Part shown: piece after piece, positions 5,848 through 13,107 of the stretch
How positions within the stretch are numbered: the first letter of the stretch is position 1
Layout of the letters: each line of letters opens with the position of its first letter
IMG/VR virus record: IMGVR_UViG_3300017963_000860
Location: 1-20,024 of that record
Length of the DNA stretch: 20,024 nucleotides
DNA from: a virus
Direction: 5' to 3' (one strand)
Program-made: the position numbers and the translations under genes
The notes under the pieces: generated by a model
What the model was told of the DNA's origin: nothing
What the model saw: the letters and a program-made list of their open reading frames with translations, nothing else
Database searches by the model: none

Positions 5848-6476
5848 CCAAGCGGCTGAAGGGCCGGCGGTGTTTCGGCGGGCTGGACTTGGCGAGCCGG
5901 TTGGATACGGCCGCGTTCGCGCTGGCGTTTCCGCCGGCCGGCGATGATATCAAATTTGCGATATTGTGCTGGCATTGGTTGCCGGAAGCGACGGCGGAAG
6001 AGCGGCGGGACAAGGTGCCGTATTTTGTGTGGCGCGATGCCGGATGGATCACACTGACCGAAGGCAACGTCTGTGATTATCTGACGATCGAGACGGACAT
6101 CCTGAAGCTCAAGAAGATCTATAAAATCCGTGAAGTCGGCTTTGATCCGTGGAATGCTGAGGGGCCAACCCAGCGACTCGAAAGGAAAGGCCTGCGCCGC
6201 GTCGAGATCAATCAGACGGTTGCCAAGCTGACCTATGCGACAAAAGAGCTTGAAAAGCTGATTGTCGCCGGCGACCTGGTGCACGACGGTAATCCGGTGC
6301 TTGATTGGCAGATCGGCAACTGTGACGTGTATACGGACACGTCGGGCAATATCAAGCCGAAGCGTCCGGAACACGGCGACTTCCGCACGATCGACGGCGT
6401 GGCCGCGGCGATCATGGCACTGGATCGGGCGTTACGGGCGCCGCAAGCCGAATCCGGCAGCTTGGTCATTTACTGA
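5823..6476 (+). CDS. terL: Terminase large subunit, nuclease part
   Basis: In the frame one base back from the ATPase part, residues from about 5845 onward are a clear RNase H-fold terminase nuclease: KGRRCFGGLDLASRLDT (first acidic metal ligand in GLDLA), then VGFDPWNAE (second acidic motif), then HGDFRTIDGVAAAIMALDRAL (third Asp). A GTG at 5823 could start a separate 217-residue polypeptide overlapping the ATPase gene by 25 nt, but its ribosome binding site is poor. All conserved residues are intact and the rest of the frame is open, so decay, if any, is recent. The nuclease cuts concatemeric DNA at the start and end of packaging. The same frame is open back to 4782, but that upstream part is only the shadow of the ATPase gene. 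Confidence 0.8.
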   Translation: MHRRDSGLAKRLKGRRCFGGLDLASRLDTAAFALAFPPAGDDIKFAILCWHWLPEATAEERRDKVPYFVWRDAGWITLTEGNVCDYLTIETDILKLKKIYKIREVGFDPWNAEGPTQRLERKGLRRVEINQTVAKLTYATKELEKLIVAGDLVHDGNPVLDWQIGNCDVYTDTSGNIKPKRPEHGDFRTIDGVAAAIMALDRALRAPQAESGSLVIY

Positions 6477-6497
6477 TACCAGCAAGGAAAACAACAT

Positions 6498-8129
6498 ATG
6501 TTCCATTGGTTCCGCAACACTGTACGCCGGATTCTCGCGGCCACTACGTCCAGCCCGGCTTCTTGGTTCGTCGAGTGGATCCGCGGTAACGATGTGCTGA
6601 GCGAATCGGATAGTGGAATCCCGGTAGACGGGCAAACGTGCCTCAAGTACGCCCCGGTGTGGAATGCCGTTAATCGTGTCTGCGGGCGCGTGGCGCAATT
6701 GCCGCTGATCTTGTACGAGTGGACCGACGCGGACCAGAAGAAGAAACGCCGCGCGACCGAGCACCCAGCCTATCGGCTGCTGAAACGCGAGCCCAACAAG
6801 CAGATGATTCCGGCCGTGTTTAAGGAGCTGGTGCAATACCATGCGCTGGTCTTTGGCAACGGCCGCGCTGAGATCGTACGCAACGGCCGCGCGGATCCAA
6901 CCGCACTGATTCCGTTGTTGCCGGATCGCACCAAAACCGTACTGATCAACGGCGACAAATGGCACATCACAGAGGTAATCGTCGACGCGGAGACCCAGCG
7001 CACCGAGAAGCGCAAGATACGAGACGAAAACTGTCTCCATATACCGGGCTTGGGATACGACGGGATCGCAGGCTATGCCCTCTGGGATCTCGCTAAGAAT
7101 TCTTGGGGCTTGGGCTTGGGGCAAGAGAAACGGGCCAACAAGTTCTACCGCAACAACGCCGTCCCCGGCCTAATCCTGGAAGCCCCAGCCGGCACGTTTG
7201 AAGATGATGAAGAGGCAAAGAAGTTTCTCACCGCGTTCCGCGAAATGCAAGAGGGTCTCGACAACACCGCGAGGACGGGCCTCTTACGTAACGGCATCAA
7301 AGCCACAAAGCTCAGTATGTCCGACCAGGAATCCCAGACCGTCGAGCAGCGCAAGTTTCAACGCCAAGACGTGGCGTTGTGGTTTATGCTGGAAACGATT
7401 CTAGGCGACGATGAAACGGTCTCATACAACTCGCTAGAACAAAAACACTTGGCCGAGTTGATCAACTGTCTCAATATCTGGCTGGTCAAATGGCAGGAGG
7501 AATGCGAGCGCAAGTTACTGCGCGAACGCGAGAAGCTGGCCGACAGGCACTTTATCCGATTCAGCACCGGCGCGCTTTTGCGTACGGACATGAAGACCAC
7601 TTATACCATGCTGTCGGCCGCGGTCCGCGGAACGATTATGACCCAGAACGAAGCCCGCGAGGTGATCGACTTGCCACCGGTCGACGGCGGCGACGAACTG
7701 AAAAACCCGGCCATTACACCCGGTAATCCGCCGCCGCCGGAAGAATCGGCCGGCAAAGATGGCGCCGGCGACGAAAAGGACGGCAAGGAAGAAAAGGGCC
7801 AGGCCAAAGAGATGCAAGACCGGTTGCGCGGCGTGATCGCCGGCCGGCTGGCCGAACTGGCGGCCGTCGAGGTCAAACGGATCGAGGCCGCCGCGGCCAC
7901 GCCGGAGACGTTTACCAAATGGGTAAACGGTTTCTATGCCAAGTGGCAGAAAACACTTACCGACGCGGTCCAGTCTTTGGCCGGCAGCGATCAATCGGCG
8001 GAAACGATAGCCGTCGCCTGGTGCGAAGAATCGCGCCGGCTACTGGCCGCCGAACCATTCGACGACATAGCGCCCACGCTGTGGACCGAACGCGCCGGCG
8101 AGCTGGCCGATCAATTAACGAGTCTTTGA
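6498..8129 (+). CDS. Phage portal protein, HK97 family
   Basis: The 543-residue protein from ATG 6498 (AAGGA about nine nt upstream) matches HK97-type portals: the early DGQTCLKYAPVWNAVNRVCGRVAQLPL segment (residues 44-70), HPAYRLLKREPN followed by a helix ending LVFGNGRAEIVRNGRADP, GYDGIAGYALWDLAKN, the FYRNNAVPGLILEAP wing segment, and the FQRQDVALWFMLETILGD and YNSLEQKHLAELINCLNIWLVKWQEECERKLL helices. It forms the dodecameric ring for DNA entry and tail attachment. Typical members are about 400-430 residues; this one has about 120 extra at the C-terminus, beginning with a PPPPEESAGKDGAGDEKDG linker and followed by an alpha-helical domain. The extension might interact with scaffold or protease; that is inference. 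Confidence 0.93.
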   Translation: MFHWFRNTVRRILAATTSSPASWFVEWIRGNDVLSESDSGIPVDGQTCLKYAPVWNAVNRVCGRVAQLPLILYEWTDADQKKKRRATEHPAYRLLKREPNKQMIPAVFKELVQYHALVFGNGRAEIVRNGRADPTALIPLLPDRTKTVLINGDKWHITEVIVDAETQRTEKRKIRDENCLHIPGLGYDGIAGYALWDLAKNSWGLGLGQEKRANKFYRNNAVPGLILEAPAGTFEDDEEAKKFLTAFREMQEGLDNTARTGLLRNGIKATKLSMSDQESQTVEQRKFQRQDVALWFMLETILGDDETVSYNSLEQKHLAELINCLNIWLVKWQEECERKLLREREKLADRHFIRFSTGALLRTDMKTTYTMLSAAVRGTIMTQNEAREVIDLPPVDGGDELKNPAITPGNPPPPEESAGKDGAGDEKDGKEEKGQAKEMQDRLRGVIAGRLAELAAVEVKRIEAAAATPETFTKWVNGFYAKWQKTLTDAVQSLAGSDQSAETIAVAWCEESRRLLAAEPFDDIAPTLWTERAGELADQLTSL

Positions 8130-8148
8130 CGGAGAGGAAGCAACCAAC

Positions 8149-8907
8149 ATGCCCAAGAACTTACGCATCGAACGATCCGGCGACGTGCCGGAGTTGTATC
8201 TGTACGATGAGATCGGCCCGGCCTTGCCCGACTGGTGGGGCGATACGGACCTGGTTTCCGCAAAAGCCGTGATGGAAGCGCTCGACGAAATCGGCGACGT
8301 GCCGGAATTCGCCGTTAGGATCAGCTCACCAGGCGGCGACGTGTTCGAAGGCGTGGCCATCTACAATGCTCTCGCCCGGCATTCGGCCACGATCCGCGTT
8401 GAGATCGATTCGCTGGCCGCCTCGATCGCCTCAGTGATCGCCATGGCCGGCGATGAGATCGTGATCGCCGGCAACGCCATGATAATGATCCACCAGGCGT
8501 GGACGTGTGCCATGGGCAACGCGGCCGAACTTGCCACCGTGGTCGAATCGCTGGAAAAGATCGACAAAACCATCGTTGACACCTACGCCGCACGCGCACG
8601 CGACCGTTCGACGCCGGAGCAAATCACCGAATGGCTCGTGGCGGAAACGTGGATGACTGCAGACGAAGCGATAGAGCGCGGCTTTGCCGATCGGGCCGGC
8701 GAGCTGAAAGGCGACGTACAAGCCAGGGTGCCGGCCGGCCGATTCAAGAACACGCCAAAGCAACTGATTGCGAAGCCGAACCCGCCGGCGCCCGAGAGCT
8801 CACAAACGCGAGACCGAAAAACCACCGGCCTGCGCTGCCTGCCGGCGATCGCCGCACGCATCAATGAGGTCAGACGCCGCAACGCGGCCGAACCTTACCC
8901 AGCTTAA
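8149..8907 (+). CDS. ClpP-like prohead maturation protease
   Basis: The 252-residue protein has GGAGAGG about 11 nt before ATG 8149. It carries the ClpP/crotonase-fold serine protease core of phage head proteases: ISSPGGDVFEGVAIYNAL (residues 59-75), the nucleophile region SLAASIASVIAMAGDEI with Ser92 in the AAS position, and MIMIHQAW with His115. By alignment to ClpP in my head, the third residue corresponds to Glu166 (AETWM) rather than Asp. The C-terminal 60 residues are basic and proline-rich (PNPPAPESSQ) and probably disordered. The enzyme would cleave the N-terminal scaffold domain from the capsid protein in assembled proheads. Its place between portal and capsid is standard for the HK97 group. 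Confidence 0.92.
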   Translation: MPKNLRIERSGDVPELYLYDEIGPALPDWWGDTDLVSAKAVMEALDEIGDVPEFAVRISSPGGDVFEGVAIYNALARHSATIRVEIDSLAASIASVIAMAGDEIVIAGNAMIMIHQAWTCAMGNAAELATVVESLEKIDKTIVDTYAARARDRSTPEQITEWLVAETWMTADEAIERGFADRAGELKGDVQARVPAGRFKNTPKQLIAKPNPPAPESSQTRDRKTTGLRCLPAIAARINEVRRRNAAEPYPA

Positions 8908-8963
8908 CACACAAACCGGCTGATTTTGCACGAATACCCTACCCGCCACGAAACGAAAACCGG

Positions 8964-9039
8964 GTGTGGCACGGCTTACTTGTTAGCCGTGTCTTGGAAG
9001 CTGCAAGCAACACCTGCTTGCGAGCAAGCAGTGCCACAC
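8964..9039. repeat. Full-length three-stem palindromic repeat
   Basis: The outer arms GTGTGGCAC (8964-8972) and GTGCCACAC (9031-9039) pair. Inside are ACGGCT/AGCCGT (8971-8976 with 8985-8990) and a perfect CTGCTTGC-GA-GCAAGCAG hairpin (9014-9031). Arms share bases, so the stems compete or form a junction. Close copies are at 13993-14068 and 15420-15492, with a half copy at 4761-4790. It lies between the protease stop and the convergent ParB-like gene end, where it could act as a bidirectional terminator. Confidence 0.85.
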
Positions 9040-9041
9040 AG

Positions 9042-9389
9042 TCAATAGGTGACCGGCCGGTATTGATTGCGCAGTGCCAACACGCGACCGGGGGTTGGAT
9101 CCGCGGTAATGTCGTCCAGGATTTCCCAGCACGGGACTGACGGCCAGCCGAGATCTCGGGCAATTTCGCAGCGACGCTGCCCGATTAAGACGCAGTCGCG
9201 AAACGCGATCAGTGGATTGACCATGCGGCCGGCAGCGGCCAGGGACTCGCGGAGCCGGTCGTAGTCGGCGCGGGCGGCGGCGTCGCGTCTGTCGTACGGC
9301 CGCCAGAAGTAATGCACGTGATCGAATTCGCCGCCAAGCTGTAGCTCGGCCGGGTCGCGTTCGACAAGTCGAGTTTCTAAAGCGCTCAT
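9042..9389 (-). CDS. ParB-like nuclease-domain protein, minus strand
   Basis: The only convincing minus-strand gene encodes 115 residues. The centre resembles the ParB/sulfiredoxin-like N-terminal domain: YDRLRESLAAAGRMVNPLIAF, then CVLIGQRRCEIARDLGWPSVPCWEI, equivalent to the G-x-RR box and following strand of ParB. The family binds nucleotides (CTP or ATP) and is widespread in phages as stand-alone domains. There is no helix-turn-helix domain, so it is not a full partition protein. It has its own promoter-like sequence (9397-9426) and no ribosome binding site, suggesting a leaderless mRNA. It sits opposite to the operon between protease and capsid genes, like a moron: a gene of separate origin and control. 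The phenotype is unknown. Confidence 0.75.
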   Translation of the reverse strand: MSALETRLVERDPAELQLGGEFDHVHYFWRPYDRRDAAARADYDRLRESLAAAGRMVNPLIAFRDCVLIGQRRCEIARDLGWPSVPCWEILDDITADPTPGRVLALRNQYRPVTY

Positions 9390-9396
9390 TTGGCCA

Positions 9397-9426
9397 GCTA
9401 TAGCCAGGGAGGGCCGCCGGTGTCAA
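9397..9426 (-). promoter_or_regulatory. Sigma-70-type promoter for a leaderless ParB-like gene
   Basis: On the minus strand, TTGACA (9426-9421) is a perfect -35 box, followed by an 18-nt spacer and TATAGC (9402-9397), which shares the first four bases with TATAAT. Only seven nt separate this -10 box from the ATG at 9389, so the expected start point is at or next to the A of the start codon. The sequence supports this; activity is untested. Confidence 0.55.
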
Positions 9427-9671
9427 CCTCGATCGTTCTTGCGGTTTTCGCGATCCTATTTTCTGTAAATCTGTAAAGCTGAGATAGACGGTCCGGCGGT
9501 GCGGCCGGTACTGTCGCAGCATACCATCCGGTCGGCCACTCGTCAGCGGCAGATCGCGACTGGCCTCAAAGGCTCGTTAGCCTCTGCGCCAGCGCTTACC
9601 CAGAGATGGGCGGACCAGTCGAAGAAAGCGACACGGGCAACCGTGGCAGAAATCTTAACGGAGTGACGAGC
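9427..9671. other. Non-coding stretch between divergent genes
   Basis: These 245 bases lie upstream of both the minus-strand ParB-like gene and the capsid gene. They contain TCTGTAAA twice within 16 bases near 9461-9476 and a hairpin AGGCT-CGTT-AGCCT at 9570-9583. No convincing protein reads through. An upstream extension of the capsid frame from 9606 exists but lacks a ribosome binding site. A promoter for the capsid gene could lie here, but I do not see a clear one. Confidence 0.5.
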
Positions 9672-11168
9672 ATGCGCCGCAGACACCTGATTCCCACCCT
9701 GCGCCGACCGCCCTTTACGTTGGGCGTGATGGCGTTGCTTTCGGCCAAAGCGATCCGCGAGAAAATCGGCGAATTGACCGATCGGGCCCAAGCCATCGTT
9801 GACTTGGCCGATACGGACAAGCGCGAACTGACCGACGAGGAAAAAACCGAAATTGACGGGATACTCGGTGTCGGCAAGAAAGGCGAGGCCGACTACAAGC
9901 CCGGACAGATCGACGCGCTGCAGCGTGATCTAGAACGGGCCGAAAAGTTGGAAGCCCGCCAAGCTCAGCTCGCGCAAGCCCGCGTAGGTGGCGATGGCGC
10001 CAGTACGCTCACCTACCAGCAAGCCGACGGCCCCGGCCGGCAGCCGCGCCAACAGGACGATTACGAGCCACGCGTCAACCGCGTGCGCATTCCGATCTCG
10101 GCCCAGTTCCGACATGGTCGGCTAAAGGCGTACAGCGGCCCAGCGGCCGAGCGTCAAGCGTATCTGGCCGGGCAGTTCTTCCTCGCCACGCTGTTTCAGA
10201 ACAAGCAGGCGGCGCAGTGGTGCAAAGACTTCGGAATTGACACGAAGTTTCAAGACGTGCTGTCCGAGGGCGCCGACTCCGGCGGAGGTTTCCTGGTGCC
10301 CGTCGAGGTCGAGCAGACGATTATCGACCTGCGAGAGACCTATGGCGTGTTCCGCAAGAAAGCCAAAGTCGTGCCCATGGCGCGCGACACCAAAACGCAG
10401 CCCGTCCGCAGCTCCGGCGTTGCCGCGTATTGGGTCGGAGAGAACGACGAAATCACGACCAGTGACAAGGCGTGGAAGCAACTGAACCTGGTTGCTCGCA
10501 AGCTCGCCGCATTGACGCGGTACAGTTCCGAGTTATCCGAGGACGCCACGATTTCGATCGGCGACGATCTCACGCAAGAATTCGCCTACGCCTTCGCCGT
10601 GTCCGAGGATCAGGCCGGCTTCTTGGGCGATGGGAAGAGCACCTACGGGCACCAGACCGGGCTGAAGAACAAAGTGGGCGCCGGCTCGATCTTCACGGCC
10701 GCGGCCGCCAACCTCGCTTTCGGGTCTTTGGACCTGGAGGACTTCGAAGGTTGTTGCGGCCAGTTGCCGGAGTATCCCGGCATTCAACCATCTTGGTACA
10801 TCTCCAAACCAGGCTACTGGAACAGCATGGTCCGACTGATGGCGGCCGCCGGCGGTACCACATGGGAAAAGCTGGCCAATGGCCAGATGGTCCCGATCTT
10901 CTTGGGCTATCCCGTGGAGTATGTGCACGTCATGCCCACGGCGTTGACGAACCAAGCCAGCACGATCCTGGCCTATTTCGGCGACTTGGCCATGGCCGCA
11001 CTGTTGGGCAACCGTCGCGGGCTGCAGATCGCAATCAGCGATCAGCGCTTTTTCGAATACGACCAATTCGCCATCCGCGGCGTCGAACGGGTAAACATCA
11101 ATATCCACTCCGTTGACGACGCCACCAACGCCGGCCCGGTGATCGCACTCAAGACACCGGCCGCGTAA
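9672..11168 (+). CDS. Major capsid protein, HK97 fold, with N-terminal scaffold domain
   Basis: ATG 9672 is preferred because CGGAG lies eight nt before it, giving 498 residues; ATG 9729 (MALLSAKAIREK) is a plausible shorter start. Residues about 20-130 are a charged helical scaffold or delta domain (IREKIGELTDRAQAIVDL, IDALQRDLERAEKLEARQ), to be removed by the protease. The mature fold begins in the next 70 residues. SEGADSGGGFLVPVEVEQTI (198-217) is the signature turn of HK97-type capsid proteins, followed by the E-loop and spine helix region, DDLTQEFAYAFAVSEDQAGFLGDG, a P-domain, and the late strand GDLAMAALLGNRRGLQIAIS. Ends in APV/ALKTPAA-like strands as in the family. Shell crosslinking residues cannot be assigned by eye. 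Confidence 0.93.
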   Translation: MRRRHLIPTLRRPPFTLGVMALLSAKAIREKIGELTDRAQAIVDLADTDKRELTDEEKTEIDGILGVGKKGEADYKPGQIDALQRDLERAEKLEARQAQLAQARVGGDGASTLTYQQADGPGRQPRQQDDYEPRVNRVRIPISAQFRHGRLKAYSGPAAERQAYLAGQFFLATLFQNKQAAQWCKDFGIDTKFQDVLSEGADSGGGFLVPVEVEQTIIDLRETYGVFRKKAKVVPMARDTKTQPVRSSGVAAYWVGENDEITTSDKAWKQLNLVARKLAALTRYSSELSEDATISIGDDLTQEFAYAFAVSEDQAGFLGDGKSTYGHQTGLKNKVGAGSIFTAAAANLAFGSLDLEDFEGCCGQLPEYPGIQPSWYISKPGYWNSMVRLMAAAGGTTWEKLANGQMVPIFLGYPVEYVHVMPTALTNQASTILAYFGDLAMAALLGNRRGLQIAISDQRFFEYDQFAIRGVERVNINIHSVDDATNAGPVIALKTPAA

Positions 11169-11171
11169 GCC

Positions 11172-11242
11172 GTAGGGTGGGCACCGCCCACCATAAACCG
11201 CTTGCCAACAAAATCGAATTCGGTGGGCCGTGCCCGCCCTAC
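11172..11242. repeat. GTAGGGTGGGC palindromic repeat
   Basis: GTAGGGTGGGC (11172-11182) pairs with GCCCGCCCTAC (11232-11242) with one G-T wobble, and the left arm can instead fold locally with GCCCACC. The repeat occupies the gap between the capsid gene and the next gene. It belongs to a well-known type of interspersed GTAGGGTGGGC element that I recall from planctomycetes and some other phyla. Confidence 0.75.
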
Positions 11243-11257
11243 CAGGAAGCCAAAACG

Positions 11258-11713
11258 ATGAACGAAGCACAGCACGCCAAGTGGGCGAACCTGCTCACGG
11301 ATCACGAAAAGGATAACGACAGCTTCACGGCTGCCGCGCTGGATACCAAGGGGTGGGGCTATTGCGAGATCGCCTGTGTACTCCAAAACCTGCCGGCCAA
11401 CATGGCCGCGCTCAAGGTCCAGGAATCCGACGACGACAGCACCTATGCCGACGTAACCGGCCTGGTTGTCGGGACCAGCACGGATATTGACGGCAACACG
11501 TCCGCGCTGCCGCTGGCCGCGTCCGACGATGACACCATTCGGCTGTTTCAAATCGACCTGCGAGCCCGCAAGCGATACCTGAAGCTGATAGCCACCGCCG
11601 GCGACGGATCCGGCACGGCATCGGAATTGACGGCGGTAGCTCGACTGAGTCGCGGCGAGGTGGTACCGATCACCGGCAGCGGCATGGGGAGTGACGGCTG
11701 CTTGCGCGTCTAA
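11258..11713 (+). CDS. Predicted head accessory or decoration protein
   Basis: The 151-residue product starts at ATG 11258 with AGGAAG eight nt upstream; in-frame codons further up belong to the repeat. It is probably beta-rich: ALDTKGWGYCEIACVLQ, then ALKVQESDDDSTYADVTGL, then IRLFQIDLRARKRYLKLIATAGDG and a terminal TAVARLSRGEVVP. I recall similar patterns in small phage virion proteins encoded just after the capsid, where decoration proteins usually lie, but the family name is not certain. Acidic patches alternate with hydrophobic strands and no membrane segment is present. Its position between capsid and fibre-like genes supports a virion role. Confidence 0.65.
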   Translation: MNEAQHAKWANLLTDHEKDNDSFTAAALDTKGWGYCEIACVLQNLPANMAALKVQESDDDSTYADVTGLVVGTSTDIDGNTSALPLAASDDDTIRLFQIDLRARKRYLKLIATAGDGSGTASELTAVARLSRGEVVPITGSGMGSDGCLRV

Positions 11714-11724
11714 GTATCGGTCTA

Positions 11725-11772
11725 GCTACGCTTGCCAGAGCGTGGATTTCCGCCGTTTGGCGACGGCAGTTA
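11725..11772. repeat. CTACGCTTGCCAGAGCG intergenic repeat with two small hairpins
   Basis: CGCT-TGCCAG-AGCG (about 11729-11742) and GCCGT-TTGGCG-ACGGC (11752-11767) form two adjacent short stem-loops. Together they fill the 85-bp gap between two structural genes. I recall the CGCTTGCCAGAGCG motif from planctomycete intergenic regions; a search is needed to confirm. Confidence 0.45.
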
Positions 11773-11797
11773 CGAGCTTGAAACGGGAAGCTAAAAG

Positions 11798-12895
11798 ATG
11801 AAACGATTGTTATTGACCGCGGGGCTGATTTTGGCGGTGTTGGTTACGTGTGTATGGGCGTATGACGCGCGGCTGGACCGCGTCAAGCTGTGGCAAGATT
11901 TCCAGATGATGAGCGGCTCGACATTCACGAACCGCGATGGCAACGACATTGCCGCACAACTTGACGTCCTGGACACGATCGCCGCGGCCGATCTAACGAA
12001 GATCGACGGCATTACCAACGGCACGGCGGCGGCAAGCAAGGCGCTAGTGCTGGGATCGTCGAAAGAAATCTCGGTGATTACGACGCTGGGCGCCACGAAT
12101 ATTGACGCCGGCGCGTCGGGCACCGTCGGCACGCTCGACGTATTCCCGACGACGGCCAGCAAAGGAAAGCTGGCGTTTACGTGTACGGACCAGACCGGCG
12201 ACACGACGGTTACAGTCGACGCCGACGCAATGGGCCAGGCGTCAACGATCAGTATTCCAGACCCCGGCGGCGCAACTGCCGACTTTGTCTTAACGGCTGG
12301 CAATCAGACCGTGGGCGGCACGAAAACACTGAGTTCTGCCCTGCAGACATCGGCGGGCGTCGGCGCCAAGAACGGGGCGACTGTGGCGGCCGTGGAGTAT
12401 GGCGGCGGTGTGATCTACAAGACAGTCTTAACATGCACCGCTACGCCAATGACGTTCGGCGACGAGGGCGGGCAAGGCCAGTACGGCGGCACGAAAATCT
12501 ATGATTTCCCCGAAGGGCTGGTCTGCACGTTGGGCGCCGTGATTGATGGCTCGATTACCTTGACATCACCGGCAATCGACGCTTGGGACGGGGACATTGC
12601 GCTAGGCACAGCCGCGCCGACCGATCATCAGACGGGCCTAGTGGCAGCCGACACCGGGCGATACCTGCAAAGTACGGCGACAACGCAAGCAGTATCGAAA
12701 GTCGCCAACGTGGACGCGATCACGATCGCCACCGGGTTGACCGAGTCGGGTGCACGGTGGACGGACGGCACGGCGACGGCGGCCGATCTATTCATCAGTT
12801 TACTGGTCGACGACGACGCGGCGCACGACAACACGATCACCGGGACATTTACCGGAACGGTGACGGTTACTTGGATTACGGCCGGGGATAAGTAA
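11798..12895 (+). CDS. Phage head-fibre-like structural protein with N-terminal signal peptide
   Basis: Residues 1-21 form a textbook Sec signal peptide: basic KR, a hydrophobic core LLLTAGLILAVLVTCV and a VWA cleavage site. The mature part is Thr/Ala/Gly/Asp rich and repetitive. It includes NIDAGASGTVGTLDVFP, ASKGKLAFTCTDQTGDTTVTV and STISIPDPGGATADFVLT, segment types common in phage head or tail fibre proteins. A C-terminal domain (KIYDFPEGLVCTLGAVIDGSI...) resembles modules that I recall in other phage structural proteins. A signal peptide is odd on a virion protein, which should stay in the cytoplasm. The start has GGGAAG upstream and no good internal alternative nearby. It overlaps the next gene by one base (TAATG). 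Confidence 0.7.
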   Translation: MKRLLLTAGLILAVLVTCVWAYDARLDRVKLWQDFQMMSGSTFTNRDGNDIAAQLDVLDTIAAADLTKIDGITNGTAAASKALVLGSSKEISVITTLGATNIDAGASGTVGTLDVFPTTASKGKLAFTCTDQTGDTTVTVDADAMGQASTISIPDPGGATADFVLTAGNQTVGGTKTLSSALQTSAGVGAKNGATVAAVEYGGGVIYKTVLTCTATPMTFGDEGGQGQYGGTKIYDFPEGLVCTLGAVIDGSITLTSPAIDAWDGDIALGTAAPTDHQTGLVAADTGRYLQSTATTQAVSKVANVDAITIATGLTESGARWTDGTATAADLFISLLVDDDAAHDNTITGTFTGTVTVTWITAGDK

Positions 12896-13107
12896 TGCGC
12901 GTGCGTATGCTGAAACATTGGAACGGACACAAACCCGGGAGGGTGTTTTGTCAGATGCCCGGCGGCGCGGCCAACGTGCTGATTAACCGCGGCCTGGCGG
13001 AGAACGTGGACGATGCTGAAGTACAGCCTGACGCGGGCGGCAGACCCAAGCGTAGAGCCGGCAACGCTGGCCGAAGCAAAACGTCACGCAAACGTGGTCG
13101 CAAGTGA
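12895..13107 (+). CDS. Small phage protein preceding the connector
   Basis: A 70-residue protein whose ATG (12895) uses the last base of the preceding stop codon. The first 40 residues (MLKHWNGHKPGRVFCQMPGGAANVLINRGLAE) follow a pattern frequent in tiny phage proteins encoded before the head-tail connector: a short SH3-like strand set ending in a helix LINRGLAE. The last 30 residues are basic (RPKRRAGNAGRSKTSRKRGRK) and overlap the connector gene by 95 nt. That stretch may be an extension into overlapping sequence after loss of an earlier stop. Function unknown. Confidence 0.6.
   Translation: MRVRMLKHWNGHKPGRVFCQMPGGAANVLINRGLAENVDDAEVQPDAGGRPKRRAGNAGRSKTSRKRGRK

Noticed and set aside
8964-9039. 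CRISPR-like repeat
   Set aside because: Copies are dispersed, lack regular spacers and have no cas genes nearby; they are interspersed palindromes.
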